DNA from: an uncultured Clostridia bacterium
GTDB taxonomy: Bacteria; Bacillota; Clostridia; TANB77; CAG-508
Direction: 5' to 3'
DNA: 14,191 nucleotides
NCBI GenBank assembly: GCA_949746285.1
Contig: CATJZH010000074.1
Location: 1 to 14,191 of the forward strand
The notes below the pieces were generated by a model. The model did no database searches, was not told where the DNA came from, and saw only the letters and a list, made by a program, of their open reading frames with translations. Made by a program: the position numbers and the translations under genes. Shown in pieces: positions 1 through 6,625 of the stretch. The first letter of the stretch is position 1; every line of letters starts with the position of its first letter.

Positions 1-29
1 AATTTTTCAAAAATTATAAAATACTAAAA

Positions 30-72
30 TTACAAAAAAGAAGCTTTAATTATAAAAACTCCTTTTTTGTAA
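30..72 (-). terminator. Probable intrinsic terminator of the HAD/zinc-ribbon operon
   Basis: Arms at 30-43 and 59-72 form a 14-bp stem with one G-U pair around a 15-nt A/T-rich loop. It lies 14 nt beyond the zinc-ribbon stop codon. On the minus strand the stem closes with a run of six T, interrupted by GTAA before more T-rich sequence, so the U tract is partly inside the stem. It would end the three-gene unit 87-1371. Confidence 0.6.
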
Positions 73-86
73 TAAATAACTTTTTA

Positions 87-290
87 TTAATTCATCAAAA
101 AATCTAATACGTTCATTCCTGCTGTTGTCTCTGTTTTATAAATTTCTGTATAGCCACATTTAGTGCAACTTATTGTAATAAATTTCTTATTTTGAACATC
201 AAACAATTTTGAAAAATTTCCTCCTGTTGCTTGAAATTGATCTTTGTCAAAATCTGTATTCCCACATTTTACACATTTCCATTCTGACAT
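87..290 (-). CDS. Small zinc-ribbon protein (zinc_ribbon_13-like)
   Basis: A 67-residue protein with two Cys-x2-Cys knuckles (C6/C9 and C42/C45) that should bind one zinc ion. The order 'ATGGNFSKLFDVQ', then 'CTKCGYTE', then a C-terminal 'NVLDFL' matches the small Zn-ribbon family described as putative nucleic-acid-binding proteins; the biochemical role of that family is not established. The length is normal for it. A good ribosome binding site (AAAGGAGA, 7 nt before the ATG) lies inside the 3' end of the upstream gene, and the two genes overlap by 22 nt in different frames, so translation is probably coupled. It is the last gene of a three-gene operon and is followed by a hairpin terminator. 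Family assignment is confident; function is unknown. Confidence 0.85.
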   Translation of the reverse strand: MSEWKCVKCGNTDFDKDQFQATGGNFSKLFDVQNKKFITISCTKCGYTEIYKTETTAGMNVLDFLMN

Positions 291-706
291 AATATTTCTC
301 CTTTCTCATTAATCTCTCTTATAATTATATATATTTCTTTCCAATTATTTACTTTTATAATATTTTTTTCTTTTAAAAATTTTTCTGTTGTTTCATAGGG
401 TGTTTTAAACATTGGAAGTGCTCTTGAAGATATTATATAAATCGTGTTGCCATCATCTTTAAGTTTTTTTATTACTTCTGATGCATCTTCTTTTACTTCT
501 GCTTGTAGTACTACTTCTTCTAGATATTTTACACAAAAGTCTAAATTTTCTTCTTCAATCCAGTCATATAGATTATAACTTGCTATTCCATCTTTATGCA
601 TATGTAAATTTCTTTTTACTACTGTATCATTATAATTTTTGCAATATTTCTTTAATATTGGCAAAGTATTTGTTATTGTATTATCAATATCTATTCCTAT
701 TCTCAT
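269..706 (-). CDS. 5'-nucleotidase (NT5C)-like HAD protein, C-terminally short
   Basis: The N-terminus 'MRIGIDIDNTITN' is HAD motif I, with nucleophile D6, acid/base D8 and T10, in the style of the deoxy-pyrimidine 5'-nucleotidase type C family. 'IYIISSR' (residues 89-95) is motif II. These enzymes normally continue to about 180-200 residues with a lysine (motif III) and a metal-binding Asp-Asp pair (motif IV, 'IDD'). Here the protein stops at 145 after a low-complexity tail (WKEIYIIIREINEKGEILCQNGNV), and no Asp-Asp pair appears in it. I scanned the other two frames of the 3' end and found only early stops, so a single frameshift does not restore the domain. It starts 14 nt after the phosphatase gene and overlaps the zinc-ribbon gene by 22 nt. 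The ribosome binding site (GATGGAAA) is weak. It may be an inactive remnant or a non-catalytic protein. Confidence 0.7.
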   Translation of the reverse strand: MRIGIDIDNTITNTLPILKKYCKNYNDTVVKRNLHMHKDGIASYNLYDWIEEENLDFCVKYLEEVVLQAEVKEDASEVIKKLKDDGNTIYIISSRALPMFKTPYETTEKFLKEKNIIKVNNWKEIYIIIREINEKGEILCQNGNV

Positions 707-720
707 ATATTTTCCATCTA

Positions 721-1371
721 TTATTTCAAAAAATTTTTTATAGCATTTTTAATTTTATCGTACTCATATCCATATGCATAACATGTATTCCATCCCATCA
801 ATTTAGCAGTCTCGATATTTTCTTCTGTATCATCTATAAACAAAATATTACATTTGGCAATTTTACATTCACTTTCTACTATCTCATATATTTTTTTATT
901 TGGTTTTCTTACTTCCATATCACAAGAAAGCCATACATAGTCATACTGTTTTAAATCAAGATGATTATCTATTCTAGATTTATCTAGTACAGTTAAATTA
1001 GATAAAATAGCTATCTTACATCTTTGTTTTGTCATGTGTTCTAATTCTACAATATCTTTATAAAAATAGATATTATCAAACTCTTCCTTATAAAGTCTAG
1101 CAAATTCTTCCAAATCATATTTTAAATTAAATTTCGCTTTTATTCTTTCATACCATTTTTCTATATCTTCAGTTTTATTATATGTTGATATCATTCTACC
1201 TGTATCATCAGAATCACATTGTTTCCATTTTTTTATTATATTGTTAGCTGCTGGATTTAATTTTTTAATAAGATTTTCTTTTGCTTTATTTGAATTATAT
1301 TCGCCTTCTTTATGACTTTCAACAATTCCGCCCCAGTCAAAAATAACTATTTTATTTTTGTTATATTCCAT
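721..1371 (-). CDS. HAD-superfamily hydrolase (subfamily IA, YihX-like motif I)
   Basis: A 216-residue protein with a complete HAD active site: motif I 'IFDWGGIV' with nucleophile D12, motif II 'AILSN' (S124), motif III lysine K156 in 'RKPNKKIYE', and motif IV 'FIDDTEEN' (D180/D181) for Mg2+. The second Asp of the usual DxD is replaced by Gly (D-W-G), as in the 'FDLGGV/FDLGNV' phosphatases such as YihX. The helical cap lies at about residues 20-105. It is probably a soluble phosphatase acting on a small phosphorylated metabolite; the substrate cannot be read from sequence. It is the first gene of a unit with its own promoter at 1396-1424 and ribosome binding site TAGGAGAT. The start is set by that site and a very short leader. 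Confidence 0.85.
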   Translation of the reverse strand: MEYNKNKIVIFDWGGIVESHKEGEYNSNKAKENLIKKLNPAANNIIKKWKQCDSDDTGRMISTYNKTEDIEKWYERIKAKFNLKYDLEEFARLYKEEFDNIYFYKDIVELEHMTKQRCKIAILSNLTVLDKSRIDNHLDLKQYDYVWLSCDMEVRKPNKKIYEIVESECKIAKCNILFIDDTEENIETAKLMGWNTCYAYGYEYDKIKNAIKNFLK

Positions 1372-1395
1372 TTATGTTTATCTCCTATCAAAAAT

Positions 1396-1424
1396 ATTCT
1401 AGCATTTGAAAAATTTTTTGTCAA
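1396..1424 (-). promoter_or_regulatory. Sigma-A-type promoter for the HAD operon
   Basis: On the minus strand TTGACA (1424-1419) is separated by exactly 17 bp from TAGAAT (1401-1396), which is preceded by TGC, giving an extended -10. Transcription should start near 1389, leaving a leader of under 20 nt that still holds the ribosome binding site of the phosphatase gene. It lies just downstream of the terminator at 1441-1470, so the HAD unit is transcribed independently. Confidence 0.75.
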
Positions 1425-1440
1425 TTCGGAAAACATAGTA

Positions 1441-1470
1441 AAAAAAGAGTCATCAGTCTGACTCTTTTTT
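1441..1470 (-). terminator. Intrinsic terminator overlapping the Pr6Pr gene stop codon
   Basis: Two perfectly complementary 12-nt arms (1441-1452 and 1459-1470) enclose a 6-nt loop, with A and T runs that make it usable on either strand. On the minus strand the upstream arm encodes the last residues of the membrane protein (K-K-E-S), and the stop codon (1453-1455) sits in the loop, followed by the T-rich arm. Confidence 0.85.
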
Positions 1471-2130
1471 ATTACCTCTTACATAATCGAAAAACACTAA
1501 CAAATAAGATATTACTAAGATTGCAAATGTAAAAAAACATATACAAACAAGCACACCTTTATATCCAATAAGTTCGTAGTCTAAAAAAGCATATGCATAC
1601 TTTCTCGAACCTCCGATTCCATAAAACTTTCCACCTCTCCAACTATATGTATAAACATAAAAAACATATTGAAGAGGAATAACAAGCCATATTATTGGAT
1701 AGTACTTCTTAAAATTTCCTTTTTCATCAAAAAGAATATAATCCAGAAATACTAATATTGGAGAAAGTGTGTGTACAAAAAAGTTTGCAATCACTTTATT
1801 ATTTATGGATTGCTTAAGCGAGTCCATCTCAAATCCATTTGGTGCCAGAGCAAGTCTATAAACCACTGCTGTTATAACAATAGCAATAACAATTGCTCCT
1901 TTTACCAAATAATATATATCATTTGCTTCCTTCCCTCTGAGCTCTTTTATTACAAAGAATACAAAAGCAACCAAACAAATAATATTGCTCTGTAAAGTAT
2001 AATATGAGAGCATAGAGATGACAGCATGTGTATCTCTATTCCATAGGTTTAATGTAATTCCGATTATTAAAGAGATAATTGTGATTATTTTATAACATAA
2101 AGATATGTTCTTCCGTGTCATAAAATTCAC
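1453..2130 (-). CDS. Pr6Pr-like (FAR-17a/AIG1-like) six-helix membrane protein
   Basis: A 225-residue integral membrane protein with six predicted helices at about 11-29, 39-61, 75-94, 115-133, 143-160 and 190-214. The pattern 'YYTLQSNIICL', 'VVYRLALAP', 'FFVHTLSPILVFLDYILFDEKG' and a late 'WLVIPLQYVFYVYTY' matches the bacterial Pr6Pr family, related to eukaryotic FAR-17a/AIG1 proteins. Buried Thr and His residues in helices 2 and 4 recall the catalytic pair reported for animal AIG1-type lipid hydrolases, but a reaction here is only a guess. It has its own promoter (2166-2194) directly behind fabI and ends in an overlapping terminator. Because I see no terminator after fabI, read-through from the fatty-acid operon is also likely. 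Confidence 0.8.
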   Translation of the reverse strand: MNFMTRKNISLCYKIITIISLIIGITLNLWNRDTHAVISMLSYYTLQSNIICLVAFVFFVIKELRGKEANDIYYLVKGAIVIAIVITAVVYRLALAPNGFEMDSLKQSINNKVIANFFVHTLSPILVFLDYILFDEKGNFKKYYPIIWLVIPLQYVFYVYTYSWRGGKFYGIGGSRKYAYAFLDYELIGYKGVLVCICFFTFAILVISYLLVFFDYVRGNKKESD

Positions 2131-2165
2131 TCCCTTCTAAATGCTATTATCAAAGTGTTTTATTT

Positions 2166-2194
2166 ATTATAACAAAAAAATCTTAAAATTACAA
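2166..2194 (-). promoter_or_regulatory. Promoter for the Pr6Pr-like gene
   Basis: On the minus strand TTGTAA (2194-2189), a 17-bp T-rich spacer and a perfect TATAAT (2171-2166) sit immediately after the fabI stop codon and about 35 bp before the gene. This gives the membrane protein a possible start of its own in addition to read-through from the operon. Confidence 0.65.
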
Positions 2195-2195
2195 A

Positions 2196-2969
2196 CTATA
2201 CACCCATTATATTATATCCATTATCAGCATATATTACTTGACCTGTAATACTACTAGACATCTCACTTAATAAAAATGTAGCAACGTTTCCTACTTCTGT
2301 TGTAGTGACATTTCTATGTAACGGAGCTTTTTCTTCTACTATATTTAAAATACTGCTGAAGTCTTTTATTCCTTTGGCTGATAAAGTTTTTATTGGACCT
2401 GCTGAAACACTATTTACTCTTATTCCTTCTTTTCCTAAATTTTCGGCTAAGTATCTAACACTAGCTTCTAAAGCTGCTTTAGCTATTCCCATAACATTAT
2501 ATCCTTCTAAAACTTTAGTTGAGCCATGATATGTTAATGTAACTAAAGAAGCATTTTCATTTAACATATCTAATTCTTTAGCCATTCTAGATACTAATAC
2601 AAAAGAATATGCACTAACATCACAAGCATGGGCAAATCCATCTTTACCTGTATAAATGAAATCATGATGTAAATCTTCTGTATTTGCATGTGCTATTGCA
2701 TGAACTATTCCATCCACTTTTCCATTTTCATCTTTTATTTTTTCAAAAGTTTCTCTTACAATTTCATCTTCAGAAGCTCCATTTAAAACATATGCTTTGC
2801 TTCCTTCAAATTCTGAAATAAGTTCTTCTATTTTAGGTTTGTTATCTTCACCCATATATGTAAAAATAAGTTTTGCTCCATTTTCATACGCTGCTTTTGC
2901 AATTCCAAAAGCAATACTCCATTTATTTCTTATTCCCATAATTAATATTTTTTTTCCTTCTAATAACAT
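2196..2969 (-). CDS. fabI: Enoyl-[acyl-carrier-protein] reductase FabI
   Basis: A 257-residue short-chain dehydrogenase that reduces trans-2-enoyl-ACP with NAD(P)H, the last step of each elongation round. The FabI type is shown by 'GIRNKWSIAFGIAKA' at the cofactor site (residues 12-26), 'AIAHANTEDL' (91-100), and the catalytic set Y147, Y157 and K164 in 'LTYHGSTKVLEGYNVMGIAKAALE'. 'SAGPIKTLSAKGI' (189-201) is the substrate-binding loop. Many clostridial FAS clusters carry the unrelated flavoprotein FabK near the front; here the reductase is FabI, last in the operon. It begins 18 nt after accA with ribosome binding site AAAGGAGA. The FabI fold is the usual target of triclosan-type inhibitors, but sensitivity cannot be judged from sequence. 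Confidence 0.95.
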   Translation of the reverse strand: MLLEGKKILIMGIRNKWSIAFGIAKAAYENGAKLIFTYMGEDNKPKIEELISEFEGSKAYVLNGASEDEIVRETFEKIKDENGKVDGIVHAIAHANTEDLHHDFIYTGKDGFAHACDVSAYSFVLVSRMAKELDMLNENASLVTLTYHGSTKVLEGYNVMGIAKAALEASVRYLAENLGKEGIRVNSVSAGPIKTLSAKGIKDFSSILNIVEEKAPLHRNVTTTEVGNVATFLLSEMSSSITGQVIYADNGYNIMGV

Positions 2970-2987
2970 ATTTCTTCTCCTTTAAAT

Positions 2988-3800
2988 TTATTTAATTACT
3001 ATATATTCTCCCATGTTTCTAAATTTTTGGTATCTGTCTTCAACAATTTCTTCGGGAGTCATATTTTGCATTTCAGAAATTATTGTTTTTATTTCTCTTT
3101 TAATTTTACTAGTAATTTTTTCAAATTCTTCGTCTGTTACTTCTTTTGGTTCTTTAATTATTTTATCTATTATTTTTAAATCATATAGATCTTGTGCTGT
3201 TAATTTCATTTTTTCAGCAGCTTCTTTTGCTCTAGAAGCATCTTTCCATAAAATACTAGCATATCCTTCTGGTGATAAAATTGAATATATTGCGTTTTCT
3301 AACATTAAAACTTTATTTCCTAATCCTAAAGCTAATGCACCACCACTTGAGCCTTCTCCAATTACTATTGCAATTACAGGAACTTTTACTTTAGCCATCT
3401 CAAGCATAGAACTTGCTATTGCTTCTCCTTGCCCTCTTTCTTCTGCACCAATTCCTGGATATGCTCCTTTTGTATCTATAAAAGTTATTATAGGTCTTTT
3501 AAATTTTTCTGATTGTTTCATAAATCTAATACCTTTTCTATAACTTTCTGGATTTGGCATTCCAAAATTTCTTTCAATATTTTCTTTTGTAGTCCTTCCC
3601 TTTTGCTCTGCTATTATTGTATAATTCTTCTTTCCTATTGTTCCTAATCCACAAACAATTGCCTTATCATCTTTAAAATTTCTATCTCCATGAAGTTCTA
3701 TAAATTCGTCAAATATTTTCTCTATATAATCAAGTGCCGTTTTTCTTTTAGGAGATCTGGCTATTTCAACTTTCTCCCAAGCTGATAACTTATTGCTCAT
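2988..3800 (-). CDS. accA: Acetyl-CoA carboxylase carboxyltransferase subunit alpha
   Basis: A 270-residue subunit of the AccA/AccD carboxyltransferase, which moves the carboxyl group from biotin on AccB to acetyl-CoA. The crotonase-fold signature 'IDTKGAYPGIGAEERGQGEAIA' (108-129) and the oxyanion Gly pair in 'GEGSSGGALALG' (148-159) are intact, as is 'LSPEGYASILWKD' (175-187). The N-terminus (SAWEKVEIARSPKRKTALDYI) aligns with the start of known AccA proteins and an in-frame stop lies directly before this ATG, so the start is firm. The only good ribosome binding site lies unusually far upstream, with a small hairpin in between. It is separated from accD by 152 nt of structured DNA although the two products work together. 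Confidence 0.95.
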   Translation of the reverse strand: MSNKLSAWEKVEIARSPKRKTALDYIEKIFDEFIELHGDRNFKDDKAIVCGLGTIGKKNYTIIAEQKGRTTKENIERNFGMPNPESYRKGIRFMKQSEKFKRPIITFIDTKGAYPGIGAEERGQGEAIASSMLEMAKVKVPVIAIVIGEGSSGGALALGLGNKVLMLENAIYSILSPEGYASILWKDASRAKEAAEKMKLTAQDLYDLKIIDKIIKEPKEVTDEEFEKITSKIKREIKTIISEMQNMTPEEIVEDRYQKFRNMGEYIVIK

Positions 3801-3836
3801 TTATATATTAATCCACTATAATGGATTTTCTCCTTT
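3801..3836 (-). promoter_or_regulatory. accA translation-initiation region with distant ribosome binding site
   Basis: The only strong Shine-Dalgarno sequence (AAAGGAGA, 3836-3829) is 28 nt before the ATG, versus 5-9 nt normally. Complementary hexamers 3827-3822 and 3815-3810 (AATCCA/TGGATT, 6-nt loop) can fold in the RNA, and removing those 18 nt leaves about 11 nt. No ATG or sensible GTG/TTG start lies nearer: a GTG in between hits a stop after one codon. Confidence 0.6.
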
Positions 3837-3843
3837 CTTAAAA

Positions 3844-3962
3844 ATATGTATAAAAATGGACAAAAATGTCTTTTAATTGAAACAAAATGCTTTGCATTTT
3901 GAGTACTGAGGCTGTAACAATTAAAATTTAACCACCTCAGCAACAAACGTCCCTATTTGGAC
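3844..3962. repeat. Second copy or relative of the fabG-fabF foldback repeat
   Basis: Positions 3844-3870 match 8732-8758 of the large foldback element at 26 of 27 bases, and 3942-3953 (AACAAACGTCCC) match 8763-8774 exactly, in the same order and orientation. In the larger element only four bases (8759-8762) separate these blocks; here 71 bp do, and they carry their own inverted repeats. The end unit GTCC-N6-GGAC (3949-3962) runs into accD and supplies its last Ser codon, Lys codon and stop. Confidence 0.75.
3871..3940 (-). other. Pseudoknot-like interleaved inverted repeats between accD and accA
   Basis: Three perfect complementary pairs lie in 70 bp: 3871-3879 with 3918-3926 (9 bp), 3883-3890 with 3894-3901 (8 bp, loop of three), and 3906-3911 with 3935-3940 (6 bp, CTGAGG/CCTCAG). 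The first and third pairs interleave, so on the minus-strand RNA all three together form an H-type pseudoknot with a hairpin in its last loop. I do not recognise it as a known RNA class. One AU-rich pair could be chance in this base composition; three together are less likely to be. Confidence 0.45.
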
Positions 3963-4789
3963 ATTCTGATTAATTTACTTAATGTTTCTTTTAATTCTCT
4001 TCTTTCAACTATTTTATCTATAAACCCATGTTCTAGTAAAAATTCAGCCGTTTGAAAACCTTCTGGCAACTTTTCTCCTATTGTTTGCTCTATTACCCTT
4101 TTTCCTGCAAATCCTATCATTGCTCCTGGTTCTGCTAAAATAATATCTGCTATACTTGCAAATGACGCTGTAACTCCTCCATATGTTGGATCTGTTAAAA
4201 CAGATATATATAATAATCCTGCTTCATTTAATTTTGATATAGCTGCTGTGGTTTTTGCCATTTGCATTAAAGAAACAATTCCTTCTTGCATTCTAGCTCC
4301 ACCTGATACTGTAAAAATAATTATAGGAAGTTTTAGTTCTATCGCTTTTTCAATAGAATATGTTATTTTTTCTCCAACTACAACACCCATACTTCCCATA
4401 AGAAAGCCACTATCCATAACACAAATAACAACTTTTTGACCATTTATTTTTCCTATTCCTGCACTTACTGCTTCTTCAAGATCTGTTTTATCCCTTAAAG
4501 CTTTTATTTTTTTAGTATATTCTTCTAAATGTAATGGATTTGTTGTATCAATATTTAAATCAAATCTTTTATATGTTCCTTCATCTATAATTGTTTCTAA
4601 TCTTTTACCTATATGCATTCTAAAATATGCACCACAATTTGGACAAATATTGTAATTTTTTCTAACTGTTTCTTTATAAATAATTTCTTGACATTTGTCG
4701 CATTTTACCCATTTTCCTATCTGTATATCTACTTTGTTTTCTTTCTTTTTAGCTGTTGGTGCTCTTTTTTTCATTTTATCAACTATCAT
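3953..4789 (-). CDS. accD: Acetyl-CoA carboxylase carboxyltransferase subunit beta
   Basis: A 278-residue partner of AccA. An N-terminal zinc ribbon with C30/C33 and C49/C52 ('KCDKC', 'NICPNCG') is followed by the crotonase-like transferase domain, with 'VSGGARMQEG' (161-170), 'PTYGGVTASFA' (201-211) and 'PGAMIGFAGKRVIEQT' (221-236). The length is normal. It starts 9 nt after accC, and its ribosome binding site (AGAGGTGA) overlaps the accC stop codon, so translation is coupled. The basic N-terminal tail (MKKRAPTAKKK) precedes the zinc finger. The last two residues and stop codon lie in a repeat unit shared with the fabG-fabF element, which suggests the original 3' end was trimmed or overwritten. 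Confidence 0.95.
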   Translation of the reverse strand: MIVDKMKKRAPTAKKKENKVDIQIGKWVKCDKCQEIIYKETVRKNYNICPNCGAYFRMHIGKRLETIIDEGTYKRFDLNIDTTNPLHLEEYTKKIKALRDKTDLEEAVSAGIGKINGQKVVICVMDSGFLMGSMGVVVGEKITYSIEKAIELKLPIIIFTVSGGARMQEGIVSLMQMAKTTAAISKLNEAGLLYISVLTDPTYGGVTASFASIADIILAEPGAMIGFAGKRVIEQTIGEKLPEGFQTAEFLLEHGFIDKIVERRELKETLSKLIRMSK

Positions 4790-4798
4790 TTTTCACCT

Positions 4799-6151
4799 CT
4801 ACTGTTTTTGTTCTTTTAAAATTTCTTTTTCTATAAATGATGTATCAAAATTTCCTCTTATAAAATTAGGATTTTTTATAATTTCAAATAGGAAATCAAT
4901 ATTAGTATTTACTCCTTCAATTACTGTTTCTTCTAATGCTCTTTTCATTTTGCTTATAGCTTCATTCCTTGTTTCTCCATGTGTTATAATTTTTGCAATC
5001 ATTGAATCATATGTTGGTGGTATTTCATATCCTTCATATATAGCTGTATCAATTCTTATTCCATTTCCACCTGGCAGATTTAATCCTACTATTTTTCCTG
5101 GACAAGGCATAAATTTTTTTTCAGGATTTTCTGCATTTATTCTACATTCTATGCTATGTCCTTGAAATTTAACTTGCTTTTGTTTTATTTTTAATTCTTC
5201 TCCTGCTGCAATTTTTATTTGATGTTTTACAATATCTATTCCTGTTCTCATTTCAGTTATTGGATGTTCAACTTGTATTCTTGTATTCATTTCCATAAAA
5301 TAAAAATTTTTATCATTATCTACTAAAAATTCTATTGTTCCACAGCTACTATACTTAGAGGCTTTTGCTGCTTTTATTGCTGCTTCACCCATTTTATTTC
5401 TAAGCTTATCATCTATGGCTGTTGAAGGAGTTTCGTCTATTATCTTCTGATTTCTTCTTTGAATAGAACAGTCTCTTTCTCCTAAATGAATAACATTTCC
5501 ATGTTCATCAGCTAAAATTTGAATCTCAACATGTCTTGGATTTTTTATGAATTTTTCCATATAGATTTCATCATCATTAAAAGATATTTTTGCTTCTTGT
5601 TTTACAATATTGTAATTTGCTTCTAGTTCTTCTGGCTCATTTACAATACGTATACCTTTTCCTCCACCACCTGCTGCTGCTTTTAACATAACTGGATATC
5701 CTATTTTATCTACAAGTTTTTTAGCTACATTAACATCTTTTATACTACCTTCTGAACCTGGTATTACAGGAACTCCTGCTGATTTCATCAACTCTTTAGC
5801 ATTAGACTTATTTCCCATAAGTTCTATTACTTTATATGATGGACCAATAAATTTTATATTTGATTCTTCACATATTTTAGCAAATTCACTATTTTCTGAT
5901 AAAAAACCAAATCCTGGATGAATGCAGTCCGCCCCAGTAATATTTGCCGCTTCTATTATATTCTTAAAATTTAAGTAACTTTTTGTTGAAATAGCAGGTC
6001 CTATACATATAGCTTCATCTGCTAAACGTGTATGCATAGCATCTTTATCTATTTCAGAATAAATAGCTACTGTTTTAATATTCATCTCTTTACAAGCTCT
6101 TATTATTCTAACTGCTATTTCCCCTCTATTTGCAATTAAGATTTTATTCAT
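4799..6151 (-). CDS. accC: Biotin carboxylase subunit of acetyl-CoA carboxylase
   Basis: A 450-residue ATP-grasp enzyme that carboxylates the biotin on AccB using bicarbonate and ATP. Visible are the N-terminal 'KILIANRGEIAVRIIRACKE' fold, the glycine-rich ATP loop 'AAGGGGKGIRIV' (159-170), 'MEMNTRIQVEHPITE' (286-300, with R291 and E295) and 'ECRINAE' (R337), matching the Arg/Glu/Arg catalytic set of the E. coli enzyme. The length equals the family norm. It starts 29 nt after fabZ with AAAGGA at 8 nt; a 3-codon out-of-frame ATG overlaps the start but has no evident meaning. Gene order fabZ-accC-accD is as usual in clostridial clusters. Confidence 0.97.
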   Translation of the reverse strand: MNKILIANRGEIAVRIIRACKEMNIKTVAIYSEIDKDAMHTRLADEAICIGPAISTKSYLNFKNIIEAANITGADCIHPGFGFLSENSEFAKICEESNIKFIGPSYKVIELMGNKSNAKELMKSAGVPVIPGSEGSIKDVNVAKKLVDKIGYPVMLKAAAGGGGKGIRIVNEPEELEANYNIVKQEAKISFNDDEIYMEKFIKNPRHVEIQILADEHGNVIHLGERDCSIQRRNQKIIDETPSTAIDDKLRNKMGEAAIKAAKASKYSSCGTIEFLVDNDKNFYFMEMNTRIQVEHPITEMRTGIDIVKHQIKIAAGEELKIKQKQVKFQGHSIECRINAENPEKKFMPCPGKIVGLNLPGGNGIRIDTAIYEGYEIPPTYDSMIAKIITHGETRNEAISKMKRALEETVIEGVNTNIDFLFEIIKNPNFIRGNFDTSFIEKEILKEQKQ

Positions 6152-6180
6152 ACATTTTTTCCTTTCTCTAATAAATGGTG

Positions 6181-6606
6181 TTATTGTACAACTGCAAAAG
6201 TTAACTCTCCTTTGGCAGCTACTTTACCATCAACAGTTGCTATAGCCTCTCCAACACCTATTGGACCTTTTCTTTTTATTATTTTAACTTCTAGTTTAAG
6301 AGTATCTCCTGGAACAACCATTTTTTTGAATTTCATTTTATCAATTCCACCAAATAATGCATTTTTACCCTTGTTTTCTTTCATGCCAAGAATAGCAACT
6401 GCACCTGTTTGTGCCAAGCTTTCAGTTATTAAAACACCTGGCATTATTGGGTTTCCTGGAAAATGCCCTTTAAAATACCATTCGTCTTCTTTTACATATT
6501 TATATGCTATTGCACTTTCTCCTGGTATATATTCTTCAACTTCATCTATCATTAAAAATGGATTTCTTTGTGGAATTATTTCTTCAATTTCTTTACGATT
6601 TAACAT
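6181..6606 (-). CDS. fabZ: 3-hydroxyacyl-ACP dehydratase FabZ
   Basis: A 141-residue hot-dog-fold dehydratase that removes water from 3-hydroxyacyl-ACP. The catalytic His and Glu are H48 in 'GHFPGNPIMPGVLI' and E62 in 'TESLAQTGAVAIL', at the usual 14-residue spacing. 'IPQRNPFLMIDEV' near the N-terminus is also typical. The length is normal. It lies 19 nt after accB with ribosome binding site AGAGGA. No FabA or FabM isomerase is visible in the window, so how unsaturated chains are made is not answered here. Confidence 0.95.
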   Translation of the reverse strand: MLNRKEIEEIIPQRNPFLMIDEVEEYIPGESAIAYKYVKEDEWYFKGHFPGNPIMPGVLITESLAQTGAVAILGMKENKGKNALFGGIDKMKFKKMVVPGDTLKLEVKIIKRKGPIGVGEAIATVDGKVAAKGELTFAVVQ

Positions 6607-6625
6607 TTTAATTTTCCTCTCTAAA

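Noticed and set aside
481..954. Plus-strand open frame of 157 codons rich in Leu and Phe
   Set aside because: It is the antisense of two HAD genes with clear motifs; the hydrophobic residues come from reading A-rich coding DNA backwards, and there is no ribosome binding site.
3013..3543. Plus-strand open frame of 176 codons
   Set aside because: It lies wholly antisense to accA, whose motifs are complete, and has no initiation signals.
4695..5165. Plus-strand open frame of 156 codons across the accD-accC junction
   Set aside because: Antisense to two confident genes; the composition is that of a shadow frame.
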